From positions 1,116,001 through 1,180,000 of the forward strand of contig NZ_CP197474.1 in NCBI RefSeq assembly GCF_052180245.1: a stretch of 64,000 bases of DNA, read 5' to 3'. Of the stretch, positions 42,137 through 50,883 are shown piece after piece; the stretch's first letter is position 1, and every line of letters starts with the position of its first letter. The notes below the pieces were generated by a model, which saw only the letters and a list, made by a program, of their open reading frames with translations, was not told the DNA's origin and searched no databases. Position numbers and translations under genes: made by a program. The stretch is from Parapusillimonas sp013416435. GTDB taxonomy: Bacteria; Pseudomonadota; Gammaproteobacteria; Burkholderiales; Burkholderiaceae_B.

Positions 42137-42733
42137 ATGACCTCCTTCTGCGGGTTTGGGCGCGGGGCCCGGTTGAAAATCTTGAACAGGGGCAGCGCCC
42201 CACGAATCGCCGATGCGGGCCTGATGGCCGGCACGACCGCGTGCGACGATGGCGATATGGTTGGCGACGATGTTGCGCTGCACGGCCTGGTACGGCGTGC
42301 CGTCGGTGGCGACGCCGTCCTGCCAGACGATCTCGGCGGCGTAGCCCACGGACAGCTCGCGCTTGCCATCGCGCACGGCCTGCACGGCGTCGGCGTCGGT
42401 GATCTTCAGACCGATCTTCAGGTATTCGCCGTCGCGCAGCACCTCGTCGCCGGTCGTGCCCACCGCCAGGTCGCGCCAGTTGCTGGCGTTGACCTCTGTG
42501 GCGGGGTGATCGTTGGTGATAGGCAGCTTCGAGAACGTGTCCAGCGAGCGCTTGGCGAACACCTCGGCCTCGTCGCGATAGACGTTCACGACGCCCAGAT
42601 CGGGCCGGCCCAGCTCGGCACCCAGGTATTGCTGAACCCCAGTGCGCGCCGTGCGCGCCGCAGCTTCCAGATAGCCAGCGTCGGTGATGGTCGAGTCGCC
42701 CAGGGCGACCGAATCGGTGATCTTGATGGTCAT
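41603..42733 (-). CDS. DUF2213-type capsid maturation protease fused to scaffold
   Basis: The 376-residue protein has an N-terminal protease domain (about 1-165). It contains PITNDHPATEV (candidate catalytic His) and KRELSVGYAAEI (candidate Ser), followed by NHIAIVARGRAG. A Pro-rich hinge leads to a long helical scaffold (KDEQIGKLKADLQTAQDAAKIDVDKLVADRAALVEAV). The protease would cleave the scaffold during prohead maturation. An internal start gives the scaffold alone. It overlaps the portal gene by ATGA. Confidence 0.85.
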   Translation of the reverse strand: MTIKITDSVALGDSTITDAGYLEAAARTARTGVQQYLGAELGRPDLGVVNVYRDEAEVFAKRSLDTFSKLPITNDHPATEVNASNWRDLAVGTTGDEVLRDGEYLKIGLKITDADAVQAVRDGKRELSVGYAAEIVWQDGVATDGTPYQAVQRNIVANHIAIVARGRAGHQARIGDSWGAAPVQDFQPGPAPKPAEGGHMTDQLKTVVLGDKAVQVAVTDVAAIEQFKTDAAKALADANTAHAAAIAAKDEQIGKLKADLQTAQDAAKIDVDKLVADRAALVEAVKAIDAKIDVAGKSDADLRKAAVSAKLGDEMVKDASEAEITGMFKAIAKDAKPANPVADAISRGIQSTDTNVVNDAQAGYVARLNRQSKKEG

Positions 42734-44586
42734 TCGCTCACCTTGGATTTCCAGTCTTCATTGATTTCCTCGAAGATTTCCGGCCCGAGCCTGATTTCTC
42801 CACGCCAGGGCTCGACGGCGGAAATGTCGCCGGTGAAGGCGTACGAGATTGAGATATGCGGCTGGTATTCAGGCCAGTCCCAGGACGCGCCATTGCGCAC
42901 CATGTCTTCATGCCGCCAGGACAGATTGCTGGACACGAACGCCAGAACGGCGGTATCACGGTTGGGGCCGAACACCTCCATGAGCCGGGCGCCGCCGGCG
43001 CTGATGGTCAGCGAGCCGTCACCGTCTGCCGCCCATGCCTCGCCCATCTTCATCCAGTCCACCGGCTGTCGGCTGTAGGTGATCGTGACGTGCATGTCGT
43101 TCGTATCAACCAGGCCATCGATGCCCTGGGCCTTGTAATGGGCCTGAATTGCCGCGGCGTTCAGCACCTTGCGACTCACGTAGAGCGTGCGCGGGGCGGC
43201 GTCCGATATGCTGGACGGCGTGCCGGCGTCCTCTGGCCCGACAAACCCATCTTCATCCTCCAGCGTGCCGTGTTTTTTCACCGCCTGGTCGAGGCCCGGC
43301 AATACGCCCTGTTCAGTCAGTTCGTTGACCAGCGCATCGGACAGGGCATAGACGGACATCAAGGGGCCTGCATTCGGGCCGGCCAGCGCTCGCGCGGCGT
43401 TTGAGGTCTTCACAAAGATTTCCGCGCGCTCGGCCTCTGTGAGCTGCCTCAGCGGCGCCCATTCGTAATAGATTTCCTCGGGCCGCCCTTGCAGCGCCTG
43501 ATGGATGATGCAGTCGTCCAGCAGCGCCATGGCCGGACCAACTTCGGTGGCCTGAATATGGCCGATGCGGTCGAAATACACGCGCTCGTCGCCATCGCCG
43601 GACCCGGACAGGCCCACGGCGGCGCGGCCATAAAGCCGCGTCACGGGGATGCGGGACGCGCCGGACACTGCATCCATGAACTTGCTGACGACGTCGGGCA
43701 GGCCCGTAAAGGTTGCGGACTTCTGCTGGTAGTCGTCCTTCATGTCGATGACTACCGCTCCATTTATGCCCTTCATGGCGGCTTGCGTCTGCAGGCGGCG
43801 GGTCAGCAGGGCGTCGTTGCTATTGTCCTCCAGGAGCTGCGCGAAGCTGTCGAACTTGAAAACGTCCACCTTCGCCTCGAACACCAGACTGGCGATGTTG
43901 GCCATGGTGGAATCCACCTGCTGGATGGCGTCAAGCGTGGCTTGCAGGACGCTGTCCCCCCAGCCGCTGTTCGTCGCGCCGGCAAGGCTCGGATCGTTCG
44001 GTACGCTCGCCCCACGAAGTACCACCAGCCGGCTCGCGTGAACTCGCACCCGCGCATCCCGGCGTGCTCCGTTGGGCAGAAGAACCAACGACGGCGCCAC
44101 CTCAGAGGCGGTCAGCGTGTAGTGCTCAGGCCAGCCGTAGTACTCGCTGTCGATGTCGCGCACCAGGGGGTCAGGCTGCAGGCTGTTGGGCGTGAGCACC
44201 ACCAGCGAACGGATTTCCTTTCCCGGGCGCAGCGGTTGATCTTGCTGATCGTCAGCAGTGTTGATGTAGATCGCCGCGCCACCGTAGAGCCGCGCCGCCA
44301 CCATTGCATCCTGCACGAGCCGCTGTAGGCCCAACGCCTTTTCCAGCCTCTCAATCTTCGTTATCTGGTCGGCCTTTGCCCGCCATGTGCGCCATTTGCG
44401 CGTAGCATCCTCGGCCGGATAGTCCACGATGGCGCGCGCCAGCCACGCATTGCGGTAGGCGTCCAGCAGTTGCTGGGGCGTCAGCAGCGCGTGAACGTAC
44501 TGGCTGTGCGCGGCCTTATCCCGGGGTGTGCCCAGGTTGGCGACGACGTTCACCAGTCCGTCCGCGAATTGTTGACTGACACCCAT
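42730..44586 (-). CDS. Portal protein (DUF1073 type) with C-terminal Acb1-like 2H phosphoesterase domain
   Basis: The 618-residue protein has a portal domain over residues ~1-450: LLDAYRNAWLARAIVDYPAEDATRKWRTW, then VTRLYGRAAVGLSGSGDGDERVYFDRIGHIQ. After a linker (GFVGPEDAGTPSSISD) comes a ~150-residue domain with two H-x-T/S motifs, HVT (499-501) and HIS (577-579), each followed by hydrophobic residues and Tyr. This is the 2H-phosphoesterase pattern of Acb1, which cleaves CBASS cyclic nucleotides. DUF1073 portals have been linked to this family. The activity is inferred. Confidence 0.85.
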   Translation of the reverse strand: MGVSQQFADGLVNVVANLGTPRDKAAHSQYVHALLTPQQLLDAYRNAWLARAIVDYPAEDATRKWRTWRAKADQITKIERLEKALGLQRLVQDAMVAARLYGGAAIYINTADDQQDQPLRPGKEIRSLVVLTPNSLQPDPLVRDIDSEYYGWPEHYTLTASEVAPSLVLLPNGARRDARVRVHASRLVVLRGASVPNDPSLAGATNSGWGDSVLQATLDAIQQVDSTMANIASLVFEAKVDVFKFDSFAQLLEDNSNDALLTRRLQTQAAMKGINGAVVIDMKDDYQQKSATFTGLPDVVSKFMDAVSGASRIPVTRLYGRAAVGLSGSGDGDERVYFDRIGHIQATEVGPAMALLDDCIIHQALQGRPEEIYYEWAPLRQLTEAERAEIFVKTSNAARALAGPNAGPLMSVYALSDALVNELTEQGVLPGLDQAVKKHGTLEDEDGFVGPEDAGTPSSISDAAPRTLYVSRKVLNAAAIQAHYKAQGIDGLVDTNDMHVTITYSRQPVDWMKMGEAWAADGDGSLTISAGGARLMEVFGPNRDTAVLAFVSSNLSWRHEDMVRNGASWDWPEYQPHISISYAFTGDISAVEPWRGEIRLGPEIFEEINEDWKSKVSE

Positions 44587-46041
44587 TCAGAATCCCTTCC
44601 ATGAATACCCAACACCAAGCTCTGTGATGGCGTACACCATTGCGTCGAGCCGATCGGGCGATTTTTTTGCAGTTGCGGGCACGTACTCCATCAACTGGTT
44701 TTCCAGCACATAGAGGTTGCCGTTATGGGCCACGCGGCCCTGTTCGTAGAGCGCCGAAACGGGCTCCGCCCGGGCGAACTTGCCACGGCTGGCGTGCACC
44801 TTCACAATGCGCCCCCGGTAGCCCGCGTTTCGCAGCGTGGCTTCTGCCATGTCGCCGCCCTGGTTCGTCTCAATGACGATGGCGTCGGCCTCGTGGGTCT
44901 GCACTGCCTTCATGGCTTGCTGCGCCCAACCGGCTGGGCTGTAGCGGCCACTGTAGTCGCCCTCCACCCGGTACTGCCTCGAATCACCGCCGCCGTAGCT
45001 GCTTGCTGCCACGATGCCGGTTTCGTCGCTCTCATCGCTGCTGGTGGTGGCCGGGTCGACCGCCACCACCGTGCGTGTCTTGCTCTGCGTGATCTGCAGC
45101 GCTCTGGCCGCTGCGATCATCGCTTCTGTCCACAGGGCACCCTCGGCATTGAACCGGCGTGGCCGCTGCATGTACTGCGCTTCAGCCGTCCTGCGGTGCG
45201 AGAACAGTGCTGTGCGGTGTGATTCGTTGTGCTTGTACGGCCACAGCCAACCATCGGGCAGGCCGTGTGGCACGACGATGCCGTGCGTGTTCTCGGCCGG
45301 GTACGCCTGGGCGTTGTCGATCAGCACCGGCAAACACAGGTGATGCCACTGCTCACCCGACCCGCCCCGCAACAGGTAGCCCGAGAGGTCGTGATGGTGG
45401 ATGCGTTGCATGATCACCACCATGGGCGTGGTTTCCAGCGCCAACCGCGAGCGGATCGTCTCATTGAACCGGCTGTTCACCCCGTCACGCACCGTTTCGC
45501 TGTAGGCGTCGTCGGGCTTGACCGGATCATCAATGAGCAGCGCACCCTGCCAGCCCGGCTCCATGTGCCCGGCCCGAAAACCCGTCACCTGGCCAGCGGC
45601 CGACGAGGCGTACACGCCGCCGCCGCGCTCCGTCCACCACATGGCCTTGCTGTCGGCGTCATCGCGCAACTGCATGGACCACATGGCCTGATATGCCGCC
45701 GACTTCACAATGCCCCGCGCCGTGCTGGAATTCAGCAGCGCCAGGTTGTGCGAGTACGAAAGGTGCAGGAACCGGGCGCGATTGTTCAGCGCGAGGCCCC
45801 GCCCGATCATGTTGATCGTGGCGAGCTCAGTTTTCGTGTAGCCGGGCGGCACGTTGATGATGAGCCGGCTGATCTCGCCATCGACTACCCGTTGCAGCGT
45901 GCGCTGGATAACCTGGTGGTGGGGCGCCACGATCATCTTGGCGCCCATGCGCTGCTTGAAGAAGTATCGGGCGAAGTACAGCCCGTCTTCCTCGCACTCG
46001 ATCCGCCTGGCCAGTGCGCGGCGCTGCTCAGCAGTCGTCAT
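44587..46041 (-). CDS. Terminase large subunit
   Basis: The 484-residue protein has an ATPase domain with a non-classical Walker A PPGYTKTE, the Walker B region GALLIDDPVK, and a coupling motif VIMQRIHHHDLSGYLL. The C-terminal RNase H-like nuclease has Asp residues in VVAVDPATTSSDESDETG, VIETNQGGD and SPDRLDAMVYAI. It packages DNA with the small subunit. The start is MTTAEQRRAL, overlapping the small subunit gene by 14 bp; an upstream in-frame start would run deeper into that gene. Confidence 0.93.
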   Translation of the reverse strand: MTTAEQRRALARRIECEEDGLYFARYFFKQRMGAKMIVAPHHQVIQRTLQRVVDGEISRLIINVPPGYTKTELATINMIGRGLALNNRARFLHLSYSHNLALLNSSTARGIVKSAAYQAMWSMQLRDDADSKAMWWTERGGGVYASSAAGQVTGFRAGHMEPGWQGALLIDDPVKPDDAYSETVRDGVNSRFNETIRSRLALETTPMVVIMQRIHHHDLSGYLLRGGSGEQWHHLCLPVLIDNAQAYPAENTHGIVVPHGLPDGWLWPYKHNESHRTALFSHRRTAEAQYMQRPRRFNAEGALWTEAMIAAARALQITQSKTRTVVAVDPATTSSDESDETGIVAASSYGGGDSRQYRVEGDYSGRYSPAGWAQQAMKAVQTHEADAIVIETNQGGDMAEATLRNAGYRGRIVKVHASRGKFARAEPVSALYEQGRVAHNGNLYVLENQLMEYVPATAKKSPDRLDAMVYAITELGVGYSWKGF

Positions 46042-46594
46042 CGGCCAGCATTTCCTGGCGGGCGTGCTTGTATTCCTCGCGGGTGAGTGCAGCCACCTCA
46101 ATGGGGCCGCCGTTCGGGCCGCTGTGCCCCACCTGCTCGCGGAACGCCTGCACGTCGACGTGCTTACCCAGCAGCTCCAGGTTCTTCACCTTGTCGGGCC
46201 ACTTGATCTTCTTCAAGATGCCGACCATCTCTCGATCTTCGCCGCGGCCTTCAAACATTTCGGCCAGGTCAAAGCCAGACAAGTACTGGCGCCAGACCTT
46301 CGGCCATTCGCTCACGGGCCTCAGGCTCATGTCCTCGGTCATTATGTCCAGCACGTCCATCTGATCGATCTCGAACAGGCGTCGAAGCACGTAATCAGCA
46401 TCGATCTGGACGCGCTCGTTGCGTCTCTGCTGCAACTCACCGATCAAGGCGGCCACGTCAACATCTGTCAACAGGCGCTGGCCTTGAGATTTCGCTGTTC
46501 TTTCGCTGTAGCCGGCCCGTATCGCAGCCTGCGTAGCGTTCAAATCCTTGATGTACTCGGCTGCGAAACAGCGCTTTTTTGGTGTTAGCGCCAT
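46028..46594 (-). CDS. Terminase small subunit (Terminase_2 type)
   Basis: The 188-residue protein begins ALTPKKRCFAAEYIKDLNATQAAIRAGYSERTAKSQGQRLL, the characteristic DNA-binding helix-turn-helix of Terminase_2-type small subunits. An oligomerisation region with WPDKVKNLELLGKHVDVQAF follows. It recognises the packaging site and positions the large subunit, whose gene it overlaps. A pac/cos site probably lies nearby, but none can be read directly. Confidence 0.92.
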   Translation of the reverse strand: MALTPKKRCFAAEYIKDLNATQAAIRAGYSERTAKSQGQRLLTDVDVAALIGELQQRRNERVQIDADYVLRRLFEIDQMDVLDIMTEDMSLRPVSEWPKVWRQYLSGFDLAEMFEGRGEDREMVGILKKIKWPDKVKNLELLGKHVDVQAFREQVGHSGPNGGPIEVAALTREEYKHARQEMLADDDC

Positions 46595-46633
46595 TTCTGT
46601 TTCCTCAAATGAAAGTTGTTGCGTCTTCGCCCA

Positions 46634-46939
46634 TCACGCACCCGCCGCCTTGAGCCCACCCGGCGAAGCGACGCGCCTGCGAATCCATTCCGACATGTTG
46701 GTCGACAGCTGCGTCATCTGCAGGACGAACTCATTCCACCCACGCTCGAGCACGATGGTCTTCTCCATCGAGTTGAGCATCGTGGCCTCGTCGTCGATGA
46801 AGCGGGCAGCGTGGTCGATTTTCGCGTTCAGGTCTTGGATGACGGCGCGCATTGAGTTCGCGTCGGCGGTGGGCATGCCCAGCATCTCGGCGTGATAGAC
46901 CTTGCGTAGAGCCAGGTCGGTTAGCTGTTGCTGTTTCAT
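46634..46939 (-). CDS. Hypothetical phage protein upstream of the terminase
   Basis: The 101-residue helical protein (MKQQQLTDLALRKVYHAEML..., then LERGWNEFVLQMTQLSTNMSEWIRRRV) has no recognised motif. It lies leftward, 39 bp before the small terminase gene and 9 bp after the preceding gene, so it is probably part of the same transcript. A link to DNA packaging is possible by position only. Confidence 0.55.
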   Translation of the reverse strand: MKQQQLTDLALRKVYHAEMLGMPTADANSMRAVIQDLNAKIDHAARFIDDEATMLNSMEKTIVLERGWNEFVLQMTQLSTNMSEWIRRRVASPGGLKAAGA

Positions 46940-46948
46940 AGTCCGCCC

Positions 46949-47365
46949 TTATCGTTCAGGTGTGGCGATACACACAGGCAGCGCCGTCTGTCTGCCGAGG
47001 AAATCTTTGCGCTCGACTGCCTGCACCAACTGCTTGAGCAACGATACGATCTCGTCCAGGCGCGGATCTGGGTCGATGGACAACTGCTCGCTCTGTGCGC
47101 CAGCTCCATAGCGCTTGAGGATGTCGGAGTCAGATTTGCCGAGGGGGATCAGCTCCGGCCCTTGCTCGCCGCCGGGGTCGCCGGCGCACTGCGCAATTCC
47201 CGCCAAGTCATCGGTCGACAGCATGATCGTGAAGTTGATGCTGGCCACCTCATCCATGCCAGTCTTGATCCGAAGCTCCCGATCCACTTGGCGGGGATCC
47301 AGGCCGAAGTGCTTGCATATCGCTTGGCCAAGATCGCGGCCGGTCATGAGTTTGGTGTTGGTCAT
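46949..47365 (-). CDS. Hypothetical phage protein
   Basis: The 138-residue protein begins MTNTKLMTGRDLGQAICKHFGLDPRQVDRELRIKTG. It has a central SINFTIMLSTDDLAGIAQ and an ending with a helix DEIVSLLKQLVQAVERKD. The pattern recalls small phage proteins encoded upstream of terminases, without known function. The start was chosen to exclude a Cys-rich upstream extension. Two leftward hairpins lie in the 200-bp gap before it. Confidence 0.55.
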   Translation of the reverse strand: MTNTKLMTGRDLGQAICKHFGLDPRQVDRELRIKTGMDEVASINFTIMLSTDDLAGIAQCAGDPGGEQGPELIPLGKSDSDILKRYGAGAQSEQLSIDPDPRLDEIVSLLKQLVQAVERKDFLGRQTALPVCIATPER

Positions 47366-47386
47366 GAGGGTTCCGGAAAAAGCAAC

Positions 47387-47500
47387 GCCCGCCGATCTTG
47401 CGAAGGGCGGGCATTGGAAAGTGCAGCGGTGGCTGCAGGAGGAGACATCAGGTTTCATAGGCCAGAAAAGACAAAGCCCCACCGTGCGGCAGGGCTTGCG
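47387..47500 (-). terminator. Two possible leftward hairpins upstream of the terminase region
   Basis: AAGCCC...GGGCTT followed by TGTCTTTT (about 47470-47496) and GCCCGCC...GGCGGGC followed by GTTGCTTTTT (about 47375-47413) lie in the 200-bp gap after the regulator gene. They could be the site where a Q-like antiterminator acts on late transcription. Confidence 0.45.
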
Positions 47501-47565
47501 TTTCGTCTAGGCGTAGTTGTAGGACTACTGAATTAATGCCATTTTGACGTGCATTTTATTCACGG

Positions 47566-48171
47566 TCAAGTCGCCCCCTCCAAAACGTCGTCCGGTTGCC
47601 CCAACATCCCAGCCTCCAGCAGCACGCGCTCGGCCATACCGAAGGCCTGCGCCTCCGCACCAATCACGCGCTCGGCAGCCTTGCTCTTAGGCCCGCGCAG
47701 CCAAACGGACAGTTCGCGGTTCGCGCGTGACGCCGTGGGTTGACTCACGCCGTGGCGGCTGCCGATGTCCTCCAGCGGCGCCTTCTCGCCGCCGAAGTAA
47801 CGCACCACCAGTGCCAGAATCAGCGCTTCGTTGACGCTGGGCATAGCCGTGAAGCGCTCACGGGCATGGGCGGCGATCACGCGCGTGGCGCTGACCCACT
47901 CGTGATGCGGGGTGGCCTGACCGCAACAGAGGCAGTCGCGCGAGCGCGGGCCGTACCGCGCTCGCAGCAGGGCGCGGTGCAGCACCTGCAGGTGCGACAG
48001 TCGGCTCAGGATCATACCTGCCTGGCCTGCGCCGTCTTCACCTGGTAGGCCCATGCCCGCTGCATTCTCGCCAGCGCCGATGCGGTCTACCAGTGGGCGG
48101 GCCGCGGAGCGCGAACTGCGGTTGAAGGCGAACACCAGCGCCTGGTGCGCGTTCTCGAAAAGCATCGTCAT
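47566..48171 (-). CDS. Putative late-gene regulator with CxxC motif and helix-turn-helix
   Basis: The 201-residue protein (MTMLFENAHQALVFAFNRSSRSAARPLVDRI...) has a zinc-like CLCCGQATPHHEW. It also has a C-terminal DNA-binding-like segment EDIGSRHGVSQPTASRANRELSVWL. It sits at the end of the early region and directly before two leftward hairpins and the terminase genes, the usual place of a Q-type antiterminator or late activator. GGAGG precedes the ATG, and the gene overlaps the one upstream by ATGA. Role inferred. Confidence 0.6.
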   Translation of the reverse strand: MTMLFENAHQALVFAFNRSSRSAARPLVDRIGAGENAAGMGLPGEDGAGQAGMILSRLSHLQVLHRALLRARYGPRSRDCLCCGQATPHHEWVSATRVIAAHARERFTAMPSVNEALILALVVRYFGGEKAPLEDIGSRHGVSQPTASRANRELSVWLRGPKSKAAERVIGAEAQAFGMAERVLLEAGMLGQPDDVLEGAT

Positions 48172-48491
48172 CCCCGAGCCTCCAGCAGCCAGACCGTCGT
48201 ACCGTCGGTGAACACCTTGCCGTGCATGCACAGCAGGCCGAGGGTTTCTCTGACGACCGTGCTCGCCTGACGCGGTTCAGCGAGCCTTGCCAAGAGCTTC
48301 AGGGCTTCAAGAGCCTCGGAAAGCAGCAACCGGTCGCCGCCGGCGTATGACTCGAACGTCAAGGTTTTCACCGCTGCCGTTCGCCACATCGCGTGCATCG
48401 CCGCCGTGTGCAGTTCCGTCAGCGGGCGAAGGTCGCCGGAGTCGTCCGTGAATTTCCGGGTTGGGTCGAGAGAAATTTGCAGGATCAGCAT
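48168..48491 (-). CDS. Hypothetical early phage protein
   Basis: The 107-residue protein (MLILQISLDPTRKFTDDSGDLRPLTELHTAAMHAMWRTAAV..., ending VFTDGTTVWLLEARG) has no recognised motif. AAAGGAGG lies at optimal distance before its ATG, and it couples to the following regulator by ATGA. It is the first gene downstream of the palindrome/repeat region at 48594-48765. An in-frame upstream extension to 48587 was rejected because the Shine-Dalgarno fixes the shorter start. Confidence 0.6.
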   Translation of the reverse strand: MLILQISLDPTRKFTDDSGDLRPLTELHTAAMHAMWRTAAVKTLTFESYAGGDRLLLSEALEALKLLARLAEPRQASTVVRETLGLLCMHGKVFTDGTTVWLLEARG

Positions 48492-48593
48492 TTCCCAGCC
48501 TCCTTTGAAAATTTTCGCAAGTTTGCCGAGGAGGCCATGCCGATGGGTTTGCCTGGGAAGGGCGTAACGTGTCCCATCCCTCCCCACATCGTC

Positions 48594-48765
48594 GTGTCAC
48601 ACGGAACCCCGTAATACCCCCTTAGGGGGGGTATTACGGGAGGTTCCCCGTGTGACACCTCGCCGACGTTTTGTCGCTGCCGTATTACGTCATGTGACGC
48701 CCCGTGTGACACGTGTGACACCCGATGTAACGCCGTAACGTTACGCCCGGTGTGACGCGTGACAT
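48594..48765. promoter_or_regulatory. Large inverted repeat plus TGTGAC iterons: candidate phage replication origin
   Basis: Within the gap 48492-48801, an imperfect inverted repeat with ~30-bp arms spans 48594-48658 (GTGTCACACGG...CCGTGTGACAC outside, GTAATACCCCC/GGGGGTATTAC inside). To its right lie ATGTGACGC (48692), GTGTGACAC (48704 and 48713), GTGTGACGC (48750) and GCGTGACAT (48757), plus the palindrome CGTAACGTTACG (48734-48745). It sits immediately downstream of the primase-helicase gene. An origin or protein-binding array fits best. Confidence 0.6.
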
Positions 48766-48801
48766 TCTGCGAATTCATGCAAGTTGAGATTTTCAACATG
48801 T

Positions 48802-50883
48802 TCAAAGCCCCGCATCGAAGGAGACGCAATCGCCCACGAGAGTGAAATAATCGTTCTCCGCGAGCCACCCGATGGCACGCTTGTAGTTGTATTTCCGTTG
48901 CCGTTCTTCGATGGTGTCCTCGCCGTGGCGCCGCAAACACTCGGCGACGATGGCTTCCACCTCGATGCCGGACAGTTGGTCCTGGGCGAACTCCTGGGCC
49001 ACCACCAGGGCAGCCTTGCGCCAGCGCGTCGTGGGCTCTTTCTTCGTCGCCGCAAACGCCTCCTGCGGCACTTCGTAGTTCACGACGCAACTGGTGATGA
49101 GGTCGTCGTCCTCGTCCATGCCCAGCGTCACGGTGTCCAGCACGAAGTTCCAGTGCACGCCGTCCTCGCCATCCTTCTGCTTGGTGACCTTGGCCGTGCG
49201 CAGCGACTCGTTGCGCGTGATTTCGATCTCGACGTCGGCCGCCGCTCGCAGGCCCGACCAGCCGCGCGCGCCCTTGGACGTGTCCTTGCCCGAGTGGTGC
49301 ACGAGCAGCACCAGGGCGCCCGTGACGCGGTGGATCTCGCGGCAGTGGGCCAGTACCTGCCCCATGTCCTCGCCGCTGTTCTCGTTCGCCCCCGGTGTCG
49401 TCTGCGCCAGCGTATCCACGACGATGACGTCCGCGCCGCCGGAGGCGAGTACTGATTTGGCCAACGCCACGGCATCCTTGCGTTCGATGAGGTTGGGCGC
49501 GCCGGCGATGATGCCTAACGGCACGTCAGCCAGCGCGACGCCGTGCTGCGTGGCATAGGCCTGCACCCGATTCCGAAAGCCCCCCGCACCCTCGGCCACC
49601 ACGTAGACGACGCGGCCCTTGCGCGTTTTGCGCTCGCGCCAGGCCTGCCCGCGGGCGATGGACGCCACGACGTCCAGGCAGAAGAAGCTCTTGCCGCTGC
49701 CGGACTCGCCGTAAACGACAGCCAGGCCCGCCTGGGGCAGTACGCCTTTGATGATCCAGGGCTGCGGCGGGTGGCTGGCGAACTGCTCGAGCGTTTCGAC
49801 CGGGAAGCGCAGCTTTTCTTCAGGCTGCGCAGGAGGTGTCGAGTCTGTGTCGACACCTTCGGAGATGTCTTCGAAGTCGTTGGCGTCGCTCGCTGGTGCG
49901 GCTTCCTCGATCAGCGCATCGAAGTCCTCGAGCTCAGGCATATACCCGATGGCGCGTTGAAAGTCGGCGTCAGTGCGGTGCTCGCAATGCGCATGCAAAC
50001 AGTGGAAATGGCCGTTGACGTATCCGCCCGTGTGGGCGGGCCAGTAGGCGGTCGCCGTGTCGCGCTCGTCGCTGACCGTCGAATGCTCATTCTCGAACGG
50101 GCACTGGATAAAGAGCCGACCGTCGGCGTGTGTGCTGCGCACCCGGCCCAGCTCGAACAGAAGCTTTGCGACCGCATCAATTTGATGCGCATGTGCGATC
50201 TTTTCGTGCCGCACCGTTGCGCGGGCTGCGCTCGGGTCCTGAATGGCGAAGGTCAGCGCCAGCGTTTGCCAGAGGCCTTCATACTGCTCATGCGTGAGGG
50301 TAGGGAAGTCCTCGGGTAGGCCGCCGTCCCACTCATAGCGCACGCCGCTCGGGTGTGTGCCAACGGCAATGAACTGCTGGCCGTTGTTCAGGTTCTCGAC
50401 CATACCGCCGTCAACGCGAATCGTGCGTTTGACATACTCGCCCGGGACGCGGACGGCGATCAGGCATTTACCGCTGGCGCCGCGGCGCCTGATAGGGGGC
50501 GCAAAGCCCAGCGTATCGGTGATGGCCGCCACAATCGCCGCGGATCGCTGCGGGTCGGCCACGTCGATGTCCAGCGCGCGCACTTCGCGCGTCTGGACGC
50601 AAATACCGTAATCGGGTTGACGCGACCAACGATCGAGTTCTGGCTGCTCGGTCAACCGCTCGGTCCACTTCGCGAAACCGACGACGCGCCCCCCGCTGTT
50701 GTACCGGGTGGGGACCTTGCCAAGCGCCACGACCTTGGAGTCGGGGTCAATCGTTGCGTTCGGATTGCTGACCACCGGCAAAAGATCGGTGGTCAGCCCA
50801 AGCATGACACCGAAATGCGCCCAGTCTTCTGGGGTGGCTCCGTAATGAGGTCTGGGCGGCATGGGGATCACGACGGCGCTCAT
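48802..50883 (-). CDS. Phage primase-helicase (Prim-Pol-like plus RepA-like AAA domain)
   Basis: The 693-residue protein has an N-terminal primase/polymerase-like domain (about 40-220) with the acidic pair in ALDIDVADP and IRRRGASGKCLIAV. A Cys/His-rich segment follows (CPFENEHST...HFHCLHAHCEH). The C-terminal RecA/RepA-like helicase has Walker A GESGSGKS, Walker B VIVVDTLAQTTPG and VLLVHHSGKD. It would prime and unwind phage DNA. It starts by ATGA overlap with the CII-like gene, and an iteron-rich region follows it. Confidence 0.88.
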   Translation of the reverse strand: MSAVVIPMPPRPHYGATPEDWAHFGVMLGLTTDLLPVVSNPNATIDPDSKVVALGKVPTRYNSGGRVVGFAKWTERLTEQPELDRWSRQPDYGICVQTREVRALDIDVADPQRSAAIVAAITDTLGFAPPIRRRGASGKCLIAVRVPGEYVKRTIRVDGGMVENLNNGQQFIAVGTHPSGVRYEWDGGLPEDFPTLTHEQYEGLWQTLALTFAIQDPSAARATVRHEKIAHAHQIDAVAKLLFELGRVRSTHADGRLFIQCPFENEHSTVSDERDTATAYWPAHTGGYVNGHFHCLHAHCEHRTDADFQRAIGYMPELEDFDALIEEAAPASDANDFEDISEGVDTDSTPPAQPEEKLRFPVETLEQFASHPPQPWIIKGVLPQAGLAVVYGESGSGKSFFCLDVVASIARGQAWRERKTRKGRVVYVVAEGAGGFRNRVQAYATQHGVALADVPLGIIAGAPNLIERKDAVALAKSVLASGGADVIVVDTLAQTTPGANENSGEDMGQVLAHCREIHRVTGALVLLVHHSGKDTSKGARGWSGLRAAADVEIEITRNESLRTAKVTKQKDGEDGVHWNFVLDTVTLGMDEDDDLITSCVVNYEVPQEAFAATKKEPTTRWRKAALVVAQEFAQDQLSGIEVEAIVAECLRRHGEDTIEERQRKYNYKRAIGWLAENDYFTLVGDCVSFDAGL

